Below, in pieces: positions 44,051-54,755 of a stretch of 64,000 nucleotides of DNA. Position 1 is the stretch's first letter. Each line of letters opens with the position of its first letter. The notes beneath the pieces are model-generated. The model ran no database searches, was not told the origin of the DNA, and worked only from the letters and a program-made list of their open reading frames with translations. Source of the stretch: Aporrectodea caliginosa (taxonomy: Eukaryota > Annelida > Clitellata > Crassiclitellata > Lumbricidae). The position numbers and the translations under genes are program-made. The DNA lies in assembly GCA_020284085.1 (NCBI GenBank), contig JACEVL010000059.1, positions 358,501 through 422,500 on the forward strand, read 5' to 3'.

Positions 44051-44400
44051 GAAAAACATTTAACAGAAGCATAAGCAGCAAAAGCACAATCAATAAAATT
44101 CTACGCAACAGAAGAATAAGCAATAAAGGCATGTGGAATAGATATTAGCCAACAGAAGCATTAATAACATAAGGATAGGCATAGAAGAAAGCAAGACGAG
44201 AATAAGTAACGGAAGCTTAAGCACCGTAGGAATAAACAACAGAGCATGCACAAAAGAAGCATAAGCAACAGAAGGATAAGCAATAGAAGGCACAACCAGC
44301 AGAAAATAATCAACAATTAATAACGAACAGATAAGCAATGTAAGGATAGCAAGACAAAAGCAACAGAATAACAAATTGAAACATAGGACACAGAACGATG
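44050..44400. repeat. Degenerate minisatellite, AACAGAAGCATAAGC-like
   Basis: Imperfect units of about 16-25 bases sharing ACAGAAG and ATAAGCA. The 94-codon minus-strand hydrophobic frame (44090-44374) follows the repeat and is not a membrane protein gene on present evidence. Confidence 0.7.
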
Positions 44401-44414
44401 AGCAACGTAGGCGT

Positions 44415-44746
44415 CTTACATAGCATTGGCATATAACGTTTTAAAGGTGTTTAAATAAACTCCTCTTCCTAATTGGTTTTCGTGTTCAATAACTATATAA
44501 AATACGTTGGCAACATAACTTTTGTTTCATATTAAAGGCGAAAATTGTCCCTTTGAAACCGTATATGACACTAAAATTATAACAGTTTAGCCTGGTCTCG
44601 CGCATCTATCAGTACAACTAGCGGTTCCGCATCTTATATAGAATTGGTATATAAAATATAAAAGGTGTCTAAAGAGAGCGCTCTTACTAATTAATTATAG
44701 TTTCCATAACTATATAAAATATGTTTGCAACATTTTAAAGGTGTCT
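44415..44746 (-). promoter_or_regulatory. Three PSE/TATA-like modules in series
   Basis: Minus-strand motifs at 44746 (AGACACCTTTAAAA, TATATAGTT), 44670 (AGACACCTTTTATA, TATATAAG) and 44452 (AAACACCTTTAAAA, TATGTAAG), each with exactly 30 bases to the TATA. The first two flank a GAGCGCTCTCTTT segment and resemble the array units at 43.7 kb. Confidence 0.55.
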
Positions 44747-44759
44747 AAGACTACGTTTT

Positions 44760-45670
44760 ATCATTAATCGGCTACCGCATTCTAATTACGAGTCTCTCCC
44801 AAACTGCTGCTAACAAAGTCCGTAACCCGATTGTAATTATTTACTGGAATTTACCTAGAGCTTTTACAATGTATTACAATACAGCCCAGTACATTCATCA
44901 CAATATGTATACGCCCCTACTATTCCTAGTACAATTCCCAGGACTCTAACTCGGATTCGAACGGCTCCCAGACCAGTTTGGTTTCAGAGCCAGATGGCGT
45001 ACGGCACCAAGCTGCGTGGTCGGATGGCTCCGGCGACCAGCTTGATTCGATAACGTAAAATAAAATTTACTGCCTTCGAGCAGCGTTATGAGTGACAGCG
45101 TACGAAAAAAGGTGGTTGTACATAGTTCCCGTAATTAAATTCTGCCTCCCGGCGGAGTAGACGGCGAGGGGAACTAATTTTATTATGTCCCTTTCGTCGG
45201 TCACCTCCGCTTGTACACGATGTTCGGTCGAGATGCGGTGCTGCTCTTAGTCGGTGAAGGACAAATCGCACGTCGTCGGGTAGGAATTGAGTTTCCCTCG
45301 TAGGAGTATTGATGCGCTTGGGATTAGGGCTCAAGATCGTATCGCTGTGTCTCTGTGTATGTCTGTCTGTCTCTGTCTGTCCAGAACAGCTTGTTTGTTT
45401 GAATGTCTGCCTGTGTTATCATTGTTCAGTATCTCTGTCTCATACTTACCTAGTATGTCTATATGCGCCTGTCCGTCTAAGGACGCAAGCAAGTAAGTAA
45501 GTATATTTCTTATTGTACCAATTGCATATCCGGACTTTGGTGTACAAACATTTATACAGAGTAAATCATTCTTATTTTAAACGGTCTGTCTCTCAGTGTG
45601 CCTATCTGTTTGCTTGCCTTTGTCTTTCTCTCTGCATACAAGTGCAGCTTCCGTGGAAATAAACGAACAA
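44760..45670. other. No recognised gene
   Basis: Short TACAAT-type repeats (44870-44940) and TCTG-type repeats (45350-45480). The 82-codon minus-strand frame at 45086-45334 has no family motif. Confidence 0.4.
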
Positions 45671-45683
45671 CTTACTTGTTTAC

Positions 45684-45770
45684 TGTTTAACGAACACTGT
45701 GGGGTAACAAAGACCATTAGCGTCGCCCTCCTCCTTTACCCATGCTTGGTAAACAACTTGAGACGGACAG
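45684..45770 (-). repeat. LINE-type 3' tail, form B
   Basis: Minus strand AAAGGAGGAGGGCGACGCT, loop, AGTGTTCGTTAAACAG; one extra base in the 3' arm. Confidence 0.6.
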
Positions 45771-45845
45771 ACACACGCACAGACGGACGGACAAACAGAC
45801 AGACAGATAGACAAACAGACGAACGTTAGAATTGCGGTTGACATT

Positions 45846-45884
45846 AGACACCTTTAAAATGGTTTGATACAATTTTATTTAAGG
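45846..45884 (+). promoter_or_regulatory. PSE/TATA-like module
   Basis: AGACACCTTTAAAA, 16 bases, TATTTAAGG, preceded by AATTGCGGTTGACATT. The same upstream word occurs before the motifs at 47400, 49617 and 50464. Confidence 0.5.
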
Positions 45885-45934
45885 CTCGCGTTTCATCGCA
45901 ATATTTATTGATCAGCTTTGTTTCTTTTACCAAA

Positions 45935-46023
45935 GTTTAACGACATTCTATGACAACAATGGTAGTTGACGTCTTCGAAGAAACGCAAGATTTAACTTTA
46001 AATGTGTGAAACCATTTTAAAGG
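45935..46023 (-). other. Compact two-part unit, weak module
   Basis: Minus strand AGACCTTTAAAATGG (motif shortened), then GACGTC (45973-45968), 20 loop bases, GAATGTC-like arm and GTTAAAC (45941-45935). Confidence 0.4.
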
Positions 46024-46029
46024 TCTGTC

Positions 46030-46210
46030 TGTCGCTTCTTCTTTCAGTCTTTCCGTCCGTCTGTCTCTCTGTTTGTTTTGCCTGTCTGTCTGCCAGTCTG
46101 TCTCTGTCTGTCTCTGTCTGTCTCTGTCTTTCTGTCTGTCTGTTTGCCTATCTGTATGGCTGTCTGTTTACCTATCTGTCTGTCTATCTGTCTGTCTGTC
46201 TGTCTGTCTA

Positions 46211-46251
<41 letters not shown>

Positions 46252-46290
46252 ATTTCTGTCTCTCTCTGTGTCTGTCTGTTTAGTGTCGGT
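46030..46290. repeat. (TGTC)n microsatellite
   Basis: TCTG tetramers with TATC variants over about 250 bp. Confidence 0.95.
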
Positions 46291-46514
46291 CAAATGCAGT
46301 GCCAATATATTCTGCCTAATAGAATCAGAATTTGTTGCGTGTGTCGGTTGTTAGTGCTGTCGGTGCGTGGGTCGGTGTGCGAGGGAGAGGTATGGTTTGA
46401 TGGGAAGGTACTGGTTGGTGGTGGGGATGGGGTGGCTAATGGGTGTGCCTCGGGGGCAGAGGACAGACGACGGATCGATGGGCGTAATGGCCACTACTCG
46501 TCGGTAGGGATGGG

Positions 46515-46975
46515 GTTATGAGAGATAGACAGCGAAAGAGAGATAGAGAGACAGAGACAGACAGACAGACAGAAAGACAGAGCCAGCGATAGACAGGAAC
46601 AAACTAAGACAGATAGAGACAGACAGAGCGAGACAAAGAGAGAAAGACAGTCAGAGACGGACAGAGAGGACAGCCAGAGAGAAAGACAGACAGAGACAGA
46701 CAGAGAGCGACCCAGAGAGAGAAAGAGAGACAGAGATAGAGACAGAGAGAGAAGGAGACATAGAGACAGAGAGGGACAGAGAAATAGAGCCAGAGAGAGA
46801 AAGAGAGACAGAGATAGAGACAGAGAGAGAAGGAGACATAGAGACAGAGAGGGACAGAGACATAGAGACAGAGAGAGAAAGAGACAGACAGACAGACAGA
46901 GACAGACAGATAGAGACAGAGACAAAGAGAAAGAGTTAGACAGAGACAGAGTGTAAACGAGACAGACAGACGGAG
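46515..46975. repeat. GACA/GA-rich imperfect repeat
   Basis: GAGACAGA-type units with an internal duplication of about 98 bp (46705-46790 against 46800-46890). Confidence 0.9.
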
Positions 46976-46979
46976 ACCA

Positions 46980-47300
46980 TCCCAAACTCACCCGCGAACA
47001 AACTCACCACCCACTCAATACCGACTCATTCATCAATCCATTCACCATCCAACAATCCCTCCATATACATACTAATTCACTAATTAACTCTATCGCTCGT
47101 TCACTCACTCACTCATCCATTCACTCACCAGTCAGTTGATTAATTAATAAATTAATTTCCTAATTCATTTACGTACTCGCGCGATCTTTCGCTCATTCAT
47201 TCATTCATCCATTCATTCATTCATTCATTCATTCATTCATTCATTCGATCATTCATTCATTCATTCATTCCGTCAATTAAACAGTCAAATTAGTAATCAC
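46980..47300. repeat. CATT-type tetranucleotide repeats
   Basis: TCACTCACTCAT and CATT units, densest at 47190-47270. Confidence 0.85.
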
Positions 47301-47359
47301 TCAATGACAATCTGTGCATAATTTTTATGAAGATAAAAACTTGTGAACCGAGTCAAGGG

Positions 47360-47400
47360 CTAAATATATACAATTCTTTACAACCTTTTTAAAAGTGTCT
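47360..47400 (-). promoter_or_regulatory. PSE/TATA-like module
   Basis: Minus strand AGACACTTTTAAAA, 16 bases, TATATATTTAG, preceded by AAATTGCGGTTGACATT. Confidence 0.5.
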
Positions 47401-47734
47401 AATGTCAACCGCAATTTAACGTCTGTCTGTCTGTTTGTCTGTCGCTTCTCTATGACTCTGTCTCTGTCTGTTTGTCTATCGTTTGTCTATTAATTAATTA
47501 ATTAATAAATCGCCTCACCTGGCAGCAGTGATTTGATTTCGAGTTCTTCTGTGATTCGAACTCTCTGGTCGCGATAGACAACATCGTCGATGAGTTTCGA
47601 CAACAGCAACAACCCCTTGTTGCAGTTGCTCTCAGCCACCTGTGCAACAGCGAGACAACGAGCAACACCGCATAAGCATAGTTAACGAAAATAGTGATAA
47701 CAACGAGTATGTTTGAACGCCTAATTTATTATTA

Positions 47735-48225
47735 TAACCACAGTTTAACGTCGTCTTATGACATCAAAGGCCGTTGACGACAATGCAGAAAATATACAAT
47801 ACAATCATAACCAGAAACTTATAGCATCCGAACGACACCAGTAAAGGTGTCAAACGGAGCTTTACAATTTCACTATTATTCAATATCTTTGCAACATAAA
47901 GTAGTTCATCTCATACTATCTATGATTATTATGTACTGATAAATTTCATTAACTAACAAAGCATACATGTATTATAATTGATTAAGGTATTCTTTTAAAC
48001 TGTTCATGTATCTTACAAAAACACTATAATAAAAATGTTCATTAACCAAAGAAGTATACATGTATTATAATTGTTTAAAGTAGGCCTATTCTTTTAAACT
48101 GTTCATGTATCTAACATACATAATAAAAATTCCATTAACCAACAAAGCATATTATAATTGTTAAAAGTACTCTTTTACATTGCAACACAGTATATAATTG
48201 CATAATAACAATGTTTTAGTGTATT
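47735..48225 (-). mobile_element. I-type LINE 3' UTR insertion
   Basis: Third member of the 16.0 and 19.0 kb family, with the 85-bp units, the module TGACACCTTTACTG (47852) with TATAAG 29 bases on, and hairpin GTCGTC/GACGAC (47781-47776, 47755-47750), GTTAAAC. Flanks ACGCCTAAT and ACGCATAAT may be the target duplication with one change. Confidence 0.8.
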
Positions 48226-48251
48226 AGTAACGCATAATGATTAAAGAGATT

Positions 48252-48291
48252 GAATGATATAGACTTGTTCGAAACCGTTTAAAAGGTGTCC
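48252..48291 (-). promoter_or_regulatory. PSE/TATA-like module
   Basis: Minus strand GGACACCTTTTAAA, 16 bases, TATATCATTC, preceded by AAAATTGCGTTGATATT. Confidence 0.45.
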
Positions 48292-48299
48292 AATATCAA

Positions 48300-48655
48300 C
48301 GCAATTTTAACGCTGATAATTAGCGACATCTTTTGTCACTATGGGCCCTATAACTTCGACTTAACCTTACAGGTATTTTATGTATTCGTGGTATGAATCC
48401 GAAGTTAAAACCAGCTTTAGTGTTTTGTTTGTAAACTTCTGAGCCATACGGTCATTGTTTGCCAAAAGATGTCGCTCTTACACATCTCCGTGGCATCCGG
48501 ATATCCATTTGATATCTTTGAACATCCCCTCTGACTAGACGCAGCGCTCGTAAAGAAGTTGTTGCACCGCGCTTAAGCATTTTAAGTGGAGCTTTTCGGT
48601 TTACGATTGCGATGGCTAACGCTAAATACCCGTGGTAAAGTTAAAAATATCCGTT
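48300..48655. other. No recognised gene
   Basis: Contains only weak hairpin-like pieces (AGCGACATCTTTTGTCAC at 48322). Confidence 0.4.
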
Positions 48656-48661
48656 GACATA

Positions 48662-48799
48662 AAACACCTTTAAAACGGTTATAATCTACGCTATGTATAA
48701 ATATTCAAGACGCGCTGTTGGTAAAAAGAGAGCTGTAATATGCCAAAACTAATCTTTGTCGGCGGAAACGGCCTATGTTGTCATAAGCTGCCGTTAAAC
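48662..48799 (+). other. Full two-part unit, plus strand
   Basis: AAACACCTTTAAAA, 16 bases, TATGTATAAA (48692), then GAGCTGTAATATGCCAAAAC, GGCGGA (48761-48766), 20 loop bases, GCTGCC (48787-48792), GTTAAAC. Five of six stem pairs hold. The 3' half is the same as the minus-strand hairpins at 10.1, 29.3 and 54.1 kb. Confidence 0.6.
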
Positions 48800-48985
48800 T
48801 GTGGACACACACACGCTGTTGGTTGCTGAGTGAAGGTGGTCTCGGAGATCAAACTTCAGAAAGTTGTTTCATATGGAATTCAACGGCCTCTGGTGCCCAA
48901 AGATGTCGTTAAACAATAAAAACAATGAAAACTAACAATTGACGTCAATGACAAATATAAAAGTGTTTTAGAGAGTGCACTCTAA

Positions 48986-49393
48986 CAGGGCCTCCGCTCC
49001 TTGGGATTTCCCCAAGATCTTGGGATATTGAGGGTCGACTTCGGATCTTGGGATTTTGCATCACAATCTTTGGATTTTTCTAAGGTCTAGTTTTTTTTCG
49101 TACATTCCAACAGTGGCAGCGAATCAGATTAGAAAAAACTCGCTCAGTGGTTCTGTTTGAAAAACGATTACATTATTATTGTAACTTGAAAACATTGTAA
49201 TTTGTAATTTTTTAATTCAATGCTTTGCTCAGGTTTTTTTTCTTTTCCGGTTCTCAGCTCGGAATTTTGTCAATAATTGCGAGCGTTAAAACGCATTTCA
49301 AATTTCATAACAACTTTTTCTTTTTCAGTAACTTGGGATTTCTTGGTATATTTTGGGAAAATCTTGGGAAAATCCCAAAGAACGGAGGCCCTG
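48986..49393. mobile_element. hAT-like non-autonomous element, about 408 bp
   Basis: Terminal inverted repeats: CAGGGCCTCCGCTCCTTGGG on the left, CAGGGCCTCCGTTCTTTGGG from the right, with similarity continuing through CCCAAGAT. CAGGG starts suit hAT elements, but I could not find a matching 8-bp target duplication. It lies next to a truncated PSE-like motif (minus AAACACTTTTATAT, 48976). Confidence 0.6.
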
Positions 49394-49564
49394 GTTTCTG
49401 TGATTTGACAACAAAAAGAAACTTATGGCACTAAAAGCCATTGACGTTGCTAGGAACTAATTCTGTACAGTTAACATGAATGTGACAGAAACACAACTAC
49501 CAATTCGGTTGATAACATTTATTTAACGACGCCGTCAAAACGACGATGAAACACAACTACCAAT

Positions 49565-49899
49565 TCAACGGAAGTATACAATATATGTAATTACCTGGGA
49601 CAGTTTTAAAGGTGTCTAAAGTCGACCGCAATTTTAACGTCACTAGCCTTAGCAGTAACTGATTAGCGACATCTTTTGACACTCGCGGCCGTATTATGCG
49701 TTTAATTATAGTGCACAACGAGTAACAATAAGAGACGAACGGAAAGACACATATCAGGAAAGAGAAGAATACAGAGAGATAGACAGAGAGACAAGGAGAC
49801 AGAAAGGCAGATAGACAGGCAAGCAAACAGATTGATGGATGCACAGTGGGAAGAAATGGATTAACGGGTACATATTAATTAATTAATTAATTCAATCAT
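49565..49899. repeat. Recent 335-bp duplication, copy 1
   Basis: Identical to 51120-51454 except one base noted (GACGAACGG here, GACGTACGG there). Contains a minus-strand PSE-like module at 49617. Confidence 0.9.
49579..49617 (-). promoter_or_regulatory. PSE/TATA-like module
   Basis: AGACACCTTTAAAA, 16 bases, CATATATTG. Duplicated at 51134-51172. Confidence 0.5.
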
Positions 49900-50310
49900 G
49901 CGTTCATTCATTTAGTCATTCGTTCTTTTATTCGTTTGTTTAAGCGTTAATAAACTAATTAATTACGTAACTAATTAATTAGCTCATTATTTCATTAGTT
50001 CATTCGTTCATTCATTAACTCATTATTATATTAATTAATTAATTCAATAATTCAATAATTCAGTAATTCTTTAATTCTTTAATTCATTAATCCATTGATT
50101 CATTAATTCCTGTATTCATAAATTCAACACTATATTATTTAATCAACTAATTTATTCAGTGATTCAGTAATTCATTAATTGTTATATTATATATTATTTA
50201 TTAATCTAATTACTTAATTCATTCATTCGTTCATTCATTCATTCATTCATTTCTTCCTTTGTCCATCCATTTACCCCATCTATCCAGTATCCATCCATTC
50301 CTTCATCGGA
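49900..50310. repeat. ATTC/AATT low-complexity repeats
   Basis: AT-rich CATT, TAAT and ATTC units; no gene. Confidence 0.85.
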
Positions 50311-50447
50311 GTGTCAAATGAATGCGTGCATTGCATGGCTAATCTTGTTAGCGGTGAAGAGAGAGCTAGACAAGACAAAACGATCAGTGGCGGAGCTACT
50401 GCTACTGCCACTGCCACTGCCACTACCACTACCACCACAACCACCAC

Positions 50448-50577
50448 CAGTTTTAAAGGTGTCTAAAGGAAACCGCAATTTTAACGTCACTACACGTAGC
50501 AACAACAACAAATAACTTATAGTTGCTGCGTGTAGTGACGTTAAAATTTCTGTTGCCTTTAGACACCTTTAAAACTG
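50448..50577. repeat. Inverted repeat with two divergent PSE-like motifs
   Basis: Arms 50448-50503 and 50522-50577 (about 56 bp) are near-complements around an 18-base spacer. Each arm ends outward in AGACACCTTTAAAACTG. The right motif keeps TATATAAAC (50591); on the left the TATA position is occupied by a GCCACT/ACCACC microsatellite. Confidence 0.85.
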
Positions 50578-50705
50578 TTTCTCAGAATTCTATATAAACT
50601 TAGCACTGTCGTTGAATTACAAGATGAGATCTTCGTCGATATTGCAAAGTATTATTTCCTATAGACGCCAACGGTTTTACTGCCATAAGTTGTTTGTTGT
50701 TAAAC
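50561..50705 (+). other. Two-part unit
   Basis: AGACACCTTTAAAA, 16 bases, TATATAAAC, about 65 bases, then GACGCC (50664-50669), AACGGTTTTACTGCCATAAG (20 bases) and an eroded 3' arm, with GTTAAAC at 50699. Confidence 0.5.
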
Positions 50706-50779
50706 AATGGGAACATTGAACTGACATCGTTTGACATCCTGGGACGTATAATAGTGGTAGCGACGACACTTATGGCAGT

Positions 50780-51110
50780 AAAACCGTTGGCGATTTAAAT
50801 TGCATAACATGTAAATGTACAGCGCAGTGCGTTTGCCAGGCGCTTAATAAAGAAAAGATTATTATTATTATTATAATCAGAAAAGAGAAGAATACAGACA
50901 GACAGACAGACAGAGACAAACAGACAGACCGAGACAGACAGACAGACAGACAGACAGTCAGGTGGATTGTTGGATGAATGAATAGAGGGACGGATGAATT
51001 AATTCGCCGCATTCATCCATTCATTCTCTCGTTCGTTCTTTCATTCGTTCGTTCATGCGTTAATGACTAATGAATTAATTAGTTTAATAATTGTTTCATT
51101 AATTCATTTG
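50780..51110. repeat. GACA repeats and AT-rich low complexity
   Basis: ACAG tetramers at 50895-50960 and GTTCATT-type repeats to 51110. Confidence 0.8.
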
Positions 51111-51119
51111 TTCATTCGC

Positions 51120-51454
51120 TCAACGGAAGTATACAATATATGTAATTACCTGGGACAGTTTTAAAGGTGTCTAAAGTCGACCGCAATTTTAACGTCACTA
51201 GCCTTAGCAGTAACTGATTAGCGACATCTTTTGACACTCGCGGCCGTATTATGCGTTTAATTATAGTGCACAACGAGTAACAATAAGAGACGTACGGAAA
51301 GACACATATCAGGAAAGAGAAGAATACAGAGAGATAGACAGAGAGACAAGGAGACAGAAAGGCAGATAGACAGGCAAGCAAACAGATTGATGGATGCACA
51401 GTGGGAAGAAATGGATTAACGGGTACATATTAATTAATTAATTAATTCAATCAT
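51120..51454. repeat. Recent 335-bp duplication, copy 2
   Basis: See 49565-49899; offset 1555 bp, same orientation. Confidence 0.9.
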
Positions 51455-52075
51455 TCAATTAAATCGTTAATTCATTAATTCATAGAATCATCAATTCATT
51501 AATTCGTTACTTATTATACCATTTAATTATCTAATAAATTATTTCATTCATTCCTGCATGCATTCGGTAATTCCTTAGTTCATTCATTCATTAATCATTC
51601 TATTATTTAATTATCTAAATGATTACTCAATTCATTAACCAATATATTACTTAATTATCTAATTCATTCATTCATTCATTCATTCATTAATCATTTTATT
51701 ATTTAATTATCTAAATGATTACTCAATTCATTAACCAATATATTATTTAATTATCTAATTCATTCATTCATTCATTCATTCATTCATTCATTCATTAATC
51801 ATTTTATTATTTAATTATCTAAATGATTACTCAATTCATTAACCATTATATTATTTAATTCATTCATTCATTCATTCATTCATTCATTCATTCATTCATT
51901 CATTCATTCATTCATTCATTCATTCATTCACTCACTCATTCATTCATTCATTCATTCACTCATTCATTCATTCATTCATTCATGCATTCATTCATTCATT
52001 CATTCATTCACTCATTCATTCATTCATTCATTCATTCATTCATTCATTCATTCATTCATTCACTCATTCATACGT
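51455..52075. repeat. (CATT)n and related repeats
   Basis: A block of about 95 bp with ATTAATCATT..TATTTAATTATC is repeated at 51590, 51690 and 51795, followed by about 200 bp of CATT tetramers (51865-52070). Confidence 0.9.
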
Positions 52076-52079
52076 CCAT

Positions 52080-52655
52080 TCACCCTATCTATCCACCCAT
52101 CCCTTCATGCGAGTGTCAAATGACTGCCTGTATTGCATGGCTAATCCCATTAGCGTTGAAGAGAGAGAGCTAGACAAGACAGCCGTGAGAAAACTGGGAC
52201 TGTTAGGAGCGAGAAAAGGACGCCACCTAGTGACTGAAAACACGGCAGAGATAATTAATCGACCGAATCACAGCAGCTGAGACAAAGGATTTAACGGATC
52301 GATCAAACGATTAATCGATCACTGGCAGAAATCGATCGCCAATCGCTGTCTCCTCCGACAGATTCTGCAGCTGTGATTTCTTCTGGGCGTTTTCATCACA
52401 TACGAAGACATACAGAGACAGAGATGCAGAGATACACAACCATACAAACAGAGATGCATGCATATATAGAGACAAACTGGCAGACAAACAGACAGACAGA
52501 CAGTCAGAGAGACAGACAGACAGACATACAAATATACACGCAAACATGCACACATACATACAGGCAGACAGATAGACACAGACACAGACATGCATTGAAA
52601 GTTGTTTAGGCACAGAATCAAGTTGCCTGCAGAAAATTGTTCTTTACTCATGGAA
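52080..52655. other. No gene; CAGA-type repeats
   Basis: 52100-52180 is related to 50310-50370 (TGCATGGCTAATC..TTAGCG.TGAAGAGAG). GACA/ACAT repeats at 52400-52590. Confidence 0.5.
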
Positions 52656-52659
52656 TATA

Positions 52660-52664
52660 ATATA

Positions 52665-52737
<73 letters not shown>
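52660..52737. repeat. (TGTC)n microsatellite
   Basis: Near-perfect TGTC run. Confidence 0.97.
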
Positions 52738-52799
52738 CATATATATACACATATAATATTAAATAAAATTTTTATATATAATATATATATATATAAATT

Positions 52800-52858
52800 C
52801 TTTCCGTTGGACACCAGATGTCTCTCTATCTGTCCCTCTATCTGTCTGTTTGTATGTC

Positions 52859-52889
<31 letters not shown>

Positions 52890-53043
52890 CTGTCTATGTC
52901 TCTGTTTCTGTCTATTTGTCTGTCTCTGTCTGTCTGTCTCTGTCTGTCTCTGTCTGTCTCTGTCTGTCTGTCTGTCTGTCTCTCTCGCTCTGTCTCTGTG
53001 TCTCTCCGTCTCTCTAATATAATCTTTCCGTTGGACACCAGAT
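52800..53043. repeat. TGTC microsatellite between short direct repeats
   Basis: TTTCCGTTGGACACCAGATG occurs at 52801-52820 and 53025-53044, bracketing TGTC/TG repeats. Confidence 0.8.
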
Positions 53044-53051
53044 GTTTCCAG

Positions 53052-53282
53052 AATATCGCATTTCGCCAATTCCAGACTCTTGCACTGAAACTGCGCAATT
53101 TGTCCGCTCGACGATAGAGAGCGCTGACGTATGCGTATTATGGCCTACGAGTAACCAAAGCACGAGGAAAGAGACACAGAAGGAGAGACAGAGACAGAGA
53201 CAGAGAGACAGGGGAGAGAGACAGACAGACAGACAATTGCGCAGTTTCAGTGCAGGAGTCTGAAAGAGGCGAAATGCGATAT
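53052..53282. repeat. Inverted repeat, arms about 48 bp
   Basis: 53052-53099 (ATATCGCATTTCGCC..ACTGCGCAATT) is complementary to 53235-53282 (AATTGCGCAGTTTCAG..GAAATGCGATAT) with few mismatches. The 135-base interior is mostly an ACAG microsatellite. Confidence 0.8.
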
Positions 53283-53297
53283 GTGGCAGACAGAGAA

Positions 53298-53334
<37 letters not shown>

Positions 53335-53640
53335 GAAACAGACAGACAGACAGACAGACAGAGAAACAGACAGACAGACAGACAGACAGACGGACAGACA
53401 AGCAGATACAAAAAGACAGACAGAAAGACAATTAGAAACAGACAGACAGGCAGGCAGTCATTTATCCTGACAGAAAGACAGACGGAAGGACGGACGGACG
53501 GAAGGAGAGATAGACAGACAGGCAGACAGACAGACAGACAGACAGAGACAGACAGACAGACACAGAACAGACAGACAGAGACAGAAAGACAGACACAGAA
53601 CAGACAGACAGAGACAGAAAGACAAAGCGACAGAGACCCA
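53283..53640. repeat. (ACAG)n microsatellite
   Basis: ACAG tetramers with AAAC and GGAC variants; Asp/Arg/Gln-rich frames are artefacts. Confidence 0.95.
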
Positions 53641-53756
53641 TTATTGGCGTCCTTAGGCTGACGTTACCACAGACGAACTTTACGTCTCTTGTATCATACT
53701 GTCTTACTGTTTTCGACCTGAATTGCGCCTTGGTTTTGGTGACACTGCATGGAGGC

Positions 53757-54000
53757 GTTCGCTAGTGCAGTGGTTAGCTTGCAAGACTGTCAGTCGAGAG
53801 GTCGGGGGTTGAAATCCACACCAAAGCAGAGTTAGTTCGATATTTCTGCTCCACCTGCACTCCCTATCCAACTCAGCTGCAATGAGTACACTGACCGTAC
53901 ACTGACGGTGAGAAGATGAGACGGTGAGAGAGAGGATTGGCCACCCACCCTCGTATGTCGAGGCTAAGAAAATGAAGTCGGTTACACTTCATACCCATGG
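53757..54000 (+). mobile_element. SINE family C
   Basis: A box TAGTGCAGTGGTTAGC, then CTGTCAGTCGAGAGGTC and B box-like GGTTGAAATCC; body CTCCACCTG..GAGTACACTG.CCGTACACTG..GATGAGACGG; ends AAGAAAATGAAGTCG..ACACTTCATACC. Confidence 0.85.
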
Positions 54001-54075
54001 CTATCCCAGTATAAGCCTGCTTTTCCTCTATTATTATCAGGTGTGAAAAAATAGTGATTAATGGATGGATCCACA

Positions 54076-54114
54076 GTTTAACGGCAGCTTATGACAACAT
54101 AGGCCGTTGCCGCC
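54076..54114 (-). repeat. Hairpin form A, GGCGGC stem
   Basis: Minus strand GGCGGC, 20 loop bases, GCTGCC, GTTAAAC. It lies about 60 bases downstream of the next unit's tail on the same strand. Confidence 0.65.
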
Positions 54115-54164
54115 GATAAAGATTATTTGTTGGCATATTACAGCTCCATTACTTATTATTATTA

Positions 54165-54349
54165 TACCAACTTTTAACGTCGTCTTATGACATCAAAGGC
54201 CGTTGACGACAATACAGAAAAGTTACAATTCAATTATTACAAGAAACTTATAGCGTCCGAATGACACCATCAAATGTGTCAAATTATCTATTACTGACAG
54301 CGCTTTTCTTTTATATATAGGGCGAGAGAAAGGCTATAAAAAGGTGTTT
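54165..54349 (-). other. Two-part unit with two modules
   Basis: AAACACCTTTTTAT (from 54349), 16 bases, TATATATAAA; then a LINE-type module TGACACATTTGATG (54281) with TATAAG 29 bases on; then GTCGTC (54210-54205), 20 loop bases, GACGAC (54184-54179), GTTAAAA. The second half matches the I-LINE ends at 16.4 and 19.4 kb. Confidence 0.6.
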
Positions 54350-54354
54350 AAGGG

Positions 54355-54717
54355 ACTGATCGTCTCCTGTACTTTGTATTAGTGAAAACCGCGCGAAAAA
54401 AGACATTGATTTAAAATAATAAATAAATGATAATGGTAGCAACAACGACGATAATATTAATGGTAAATCCACGACTTCAATCATAATGACAATGACGATG
54501 ATGAATTCCACTTTTCCATTAGGCCTACTCCATTGTTTCATTGCTTCATTGTACCATTATTAGAATTTACTAACGGCGCTCTCTGATTAAGTGCATAAGT
54601 GCGCATTAATCAATTTAATGCATATTTACATGTATAAATATATATATACGTATATATATATAATATATATAGCGTATGTAATTATATAGTGCTAGTACAC
54701 ATGCCTTGAATATAATG

Positions 54718-54750
<33 letters not shown>
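54355..54750. other. Spacer with AT microsatellites
   Basis: TATA repeats at 54640-54675 and 54715-54752; no gene. Confidence 0.6.

Positions 54751-54755
<5 letters not shown>

Noticed and set aside
44090..44374. Small hydrophobic membrane protein on the minus strand
   Set aside because: The sequence is a degenerate minisatellite, and the Leu-rich frame follows from the repeat.
52810..53117. Cys/Val/Ser/Leu-rich frames
   Set aside because: TGTC and GT microsatellite artefacts.
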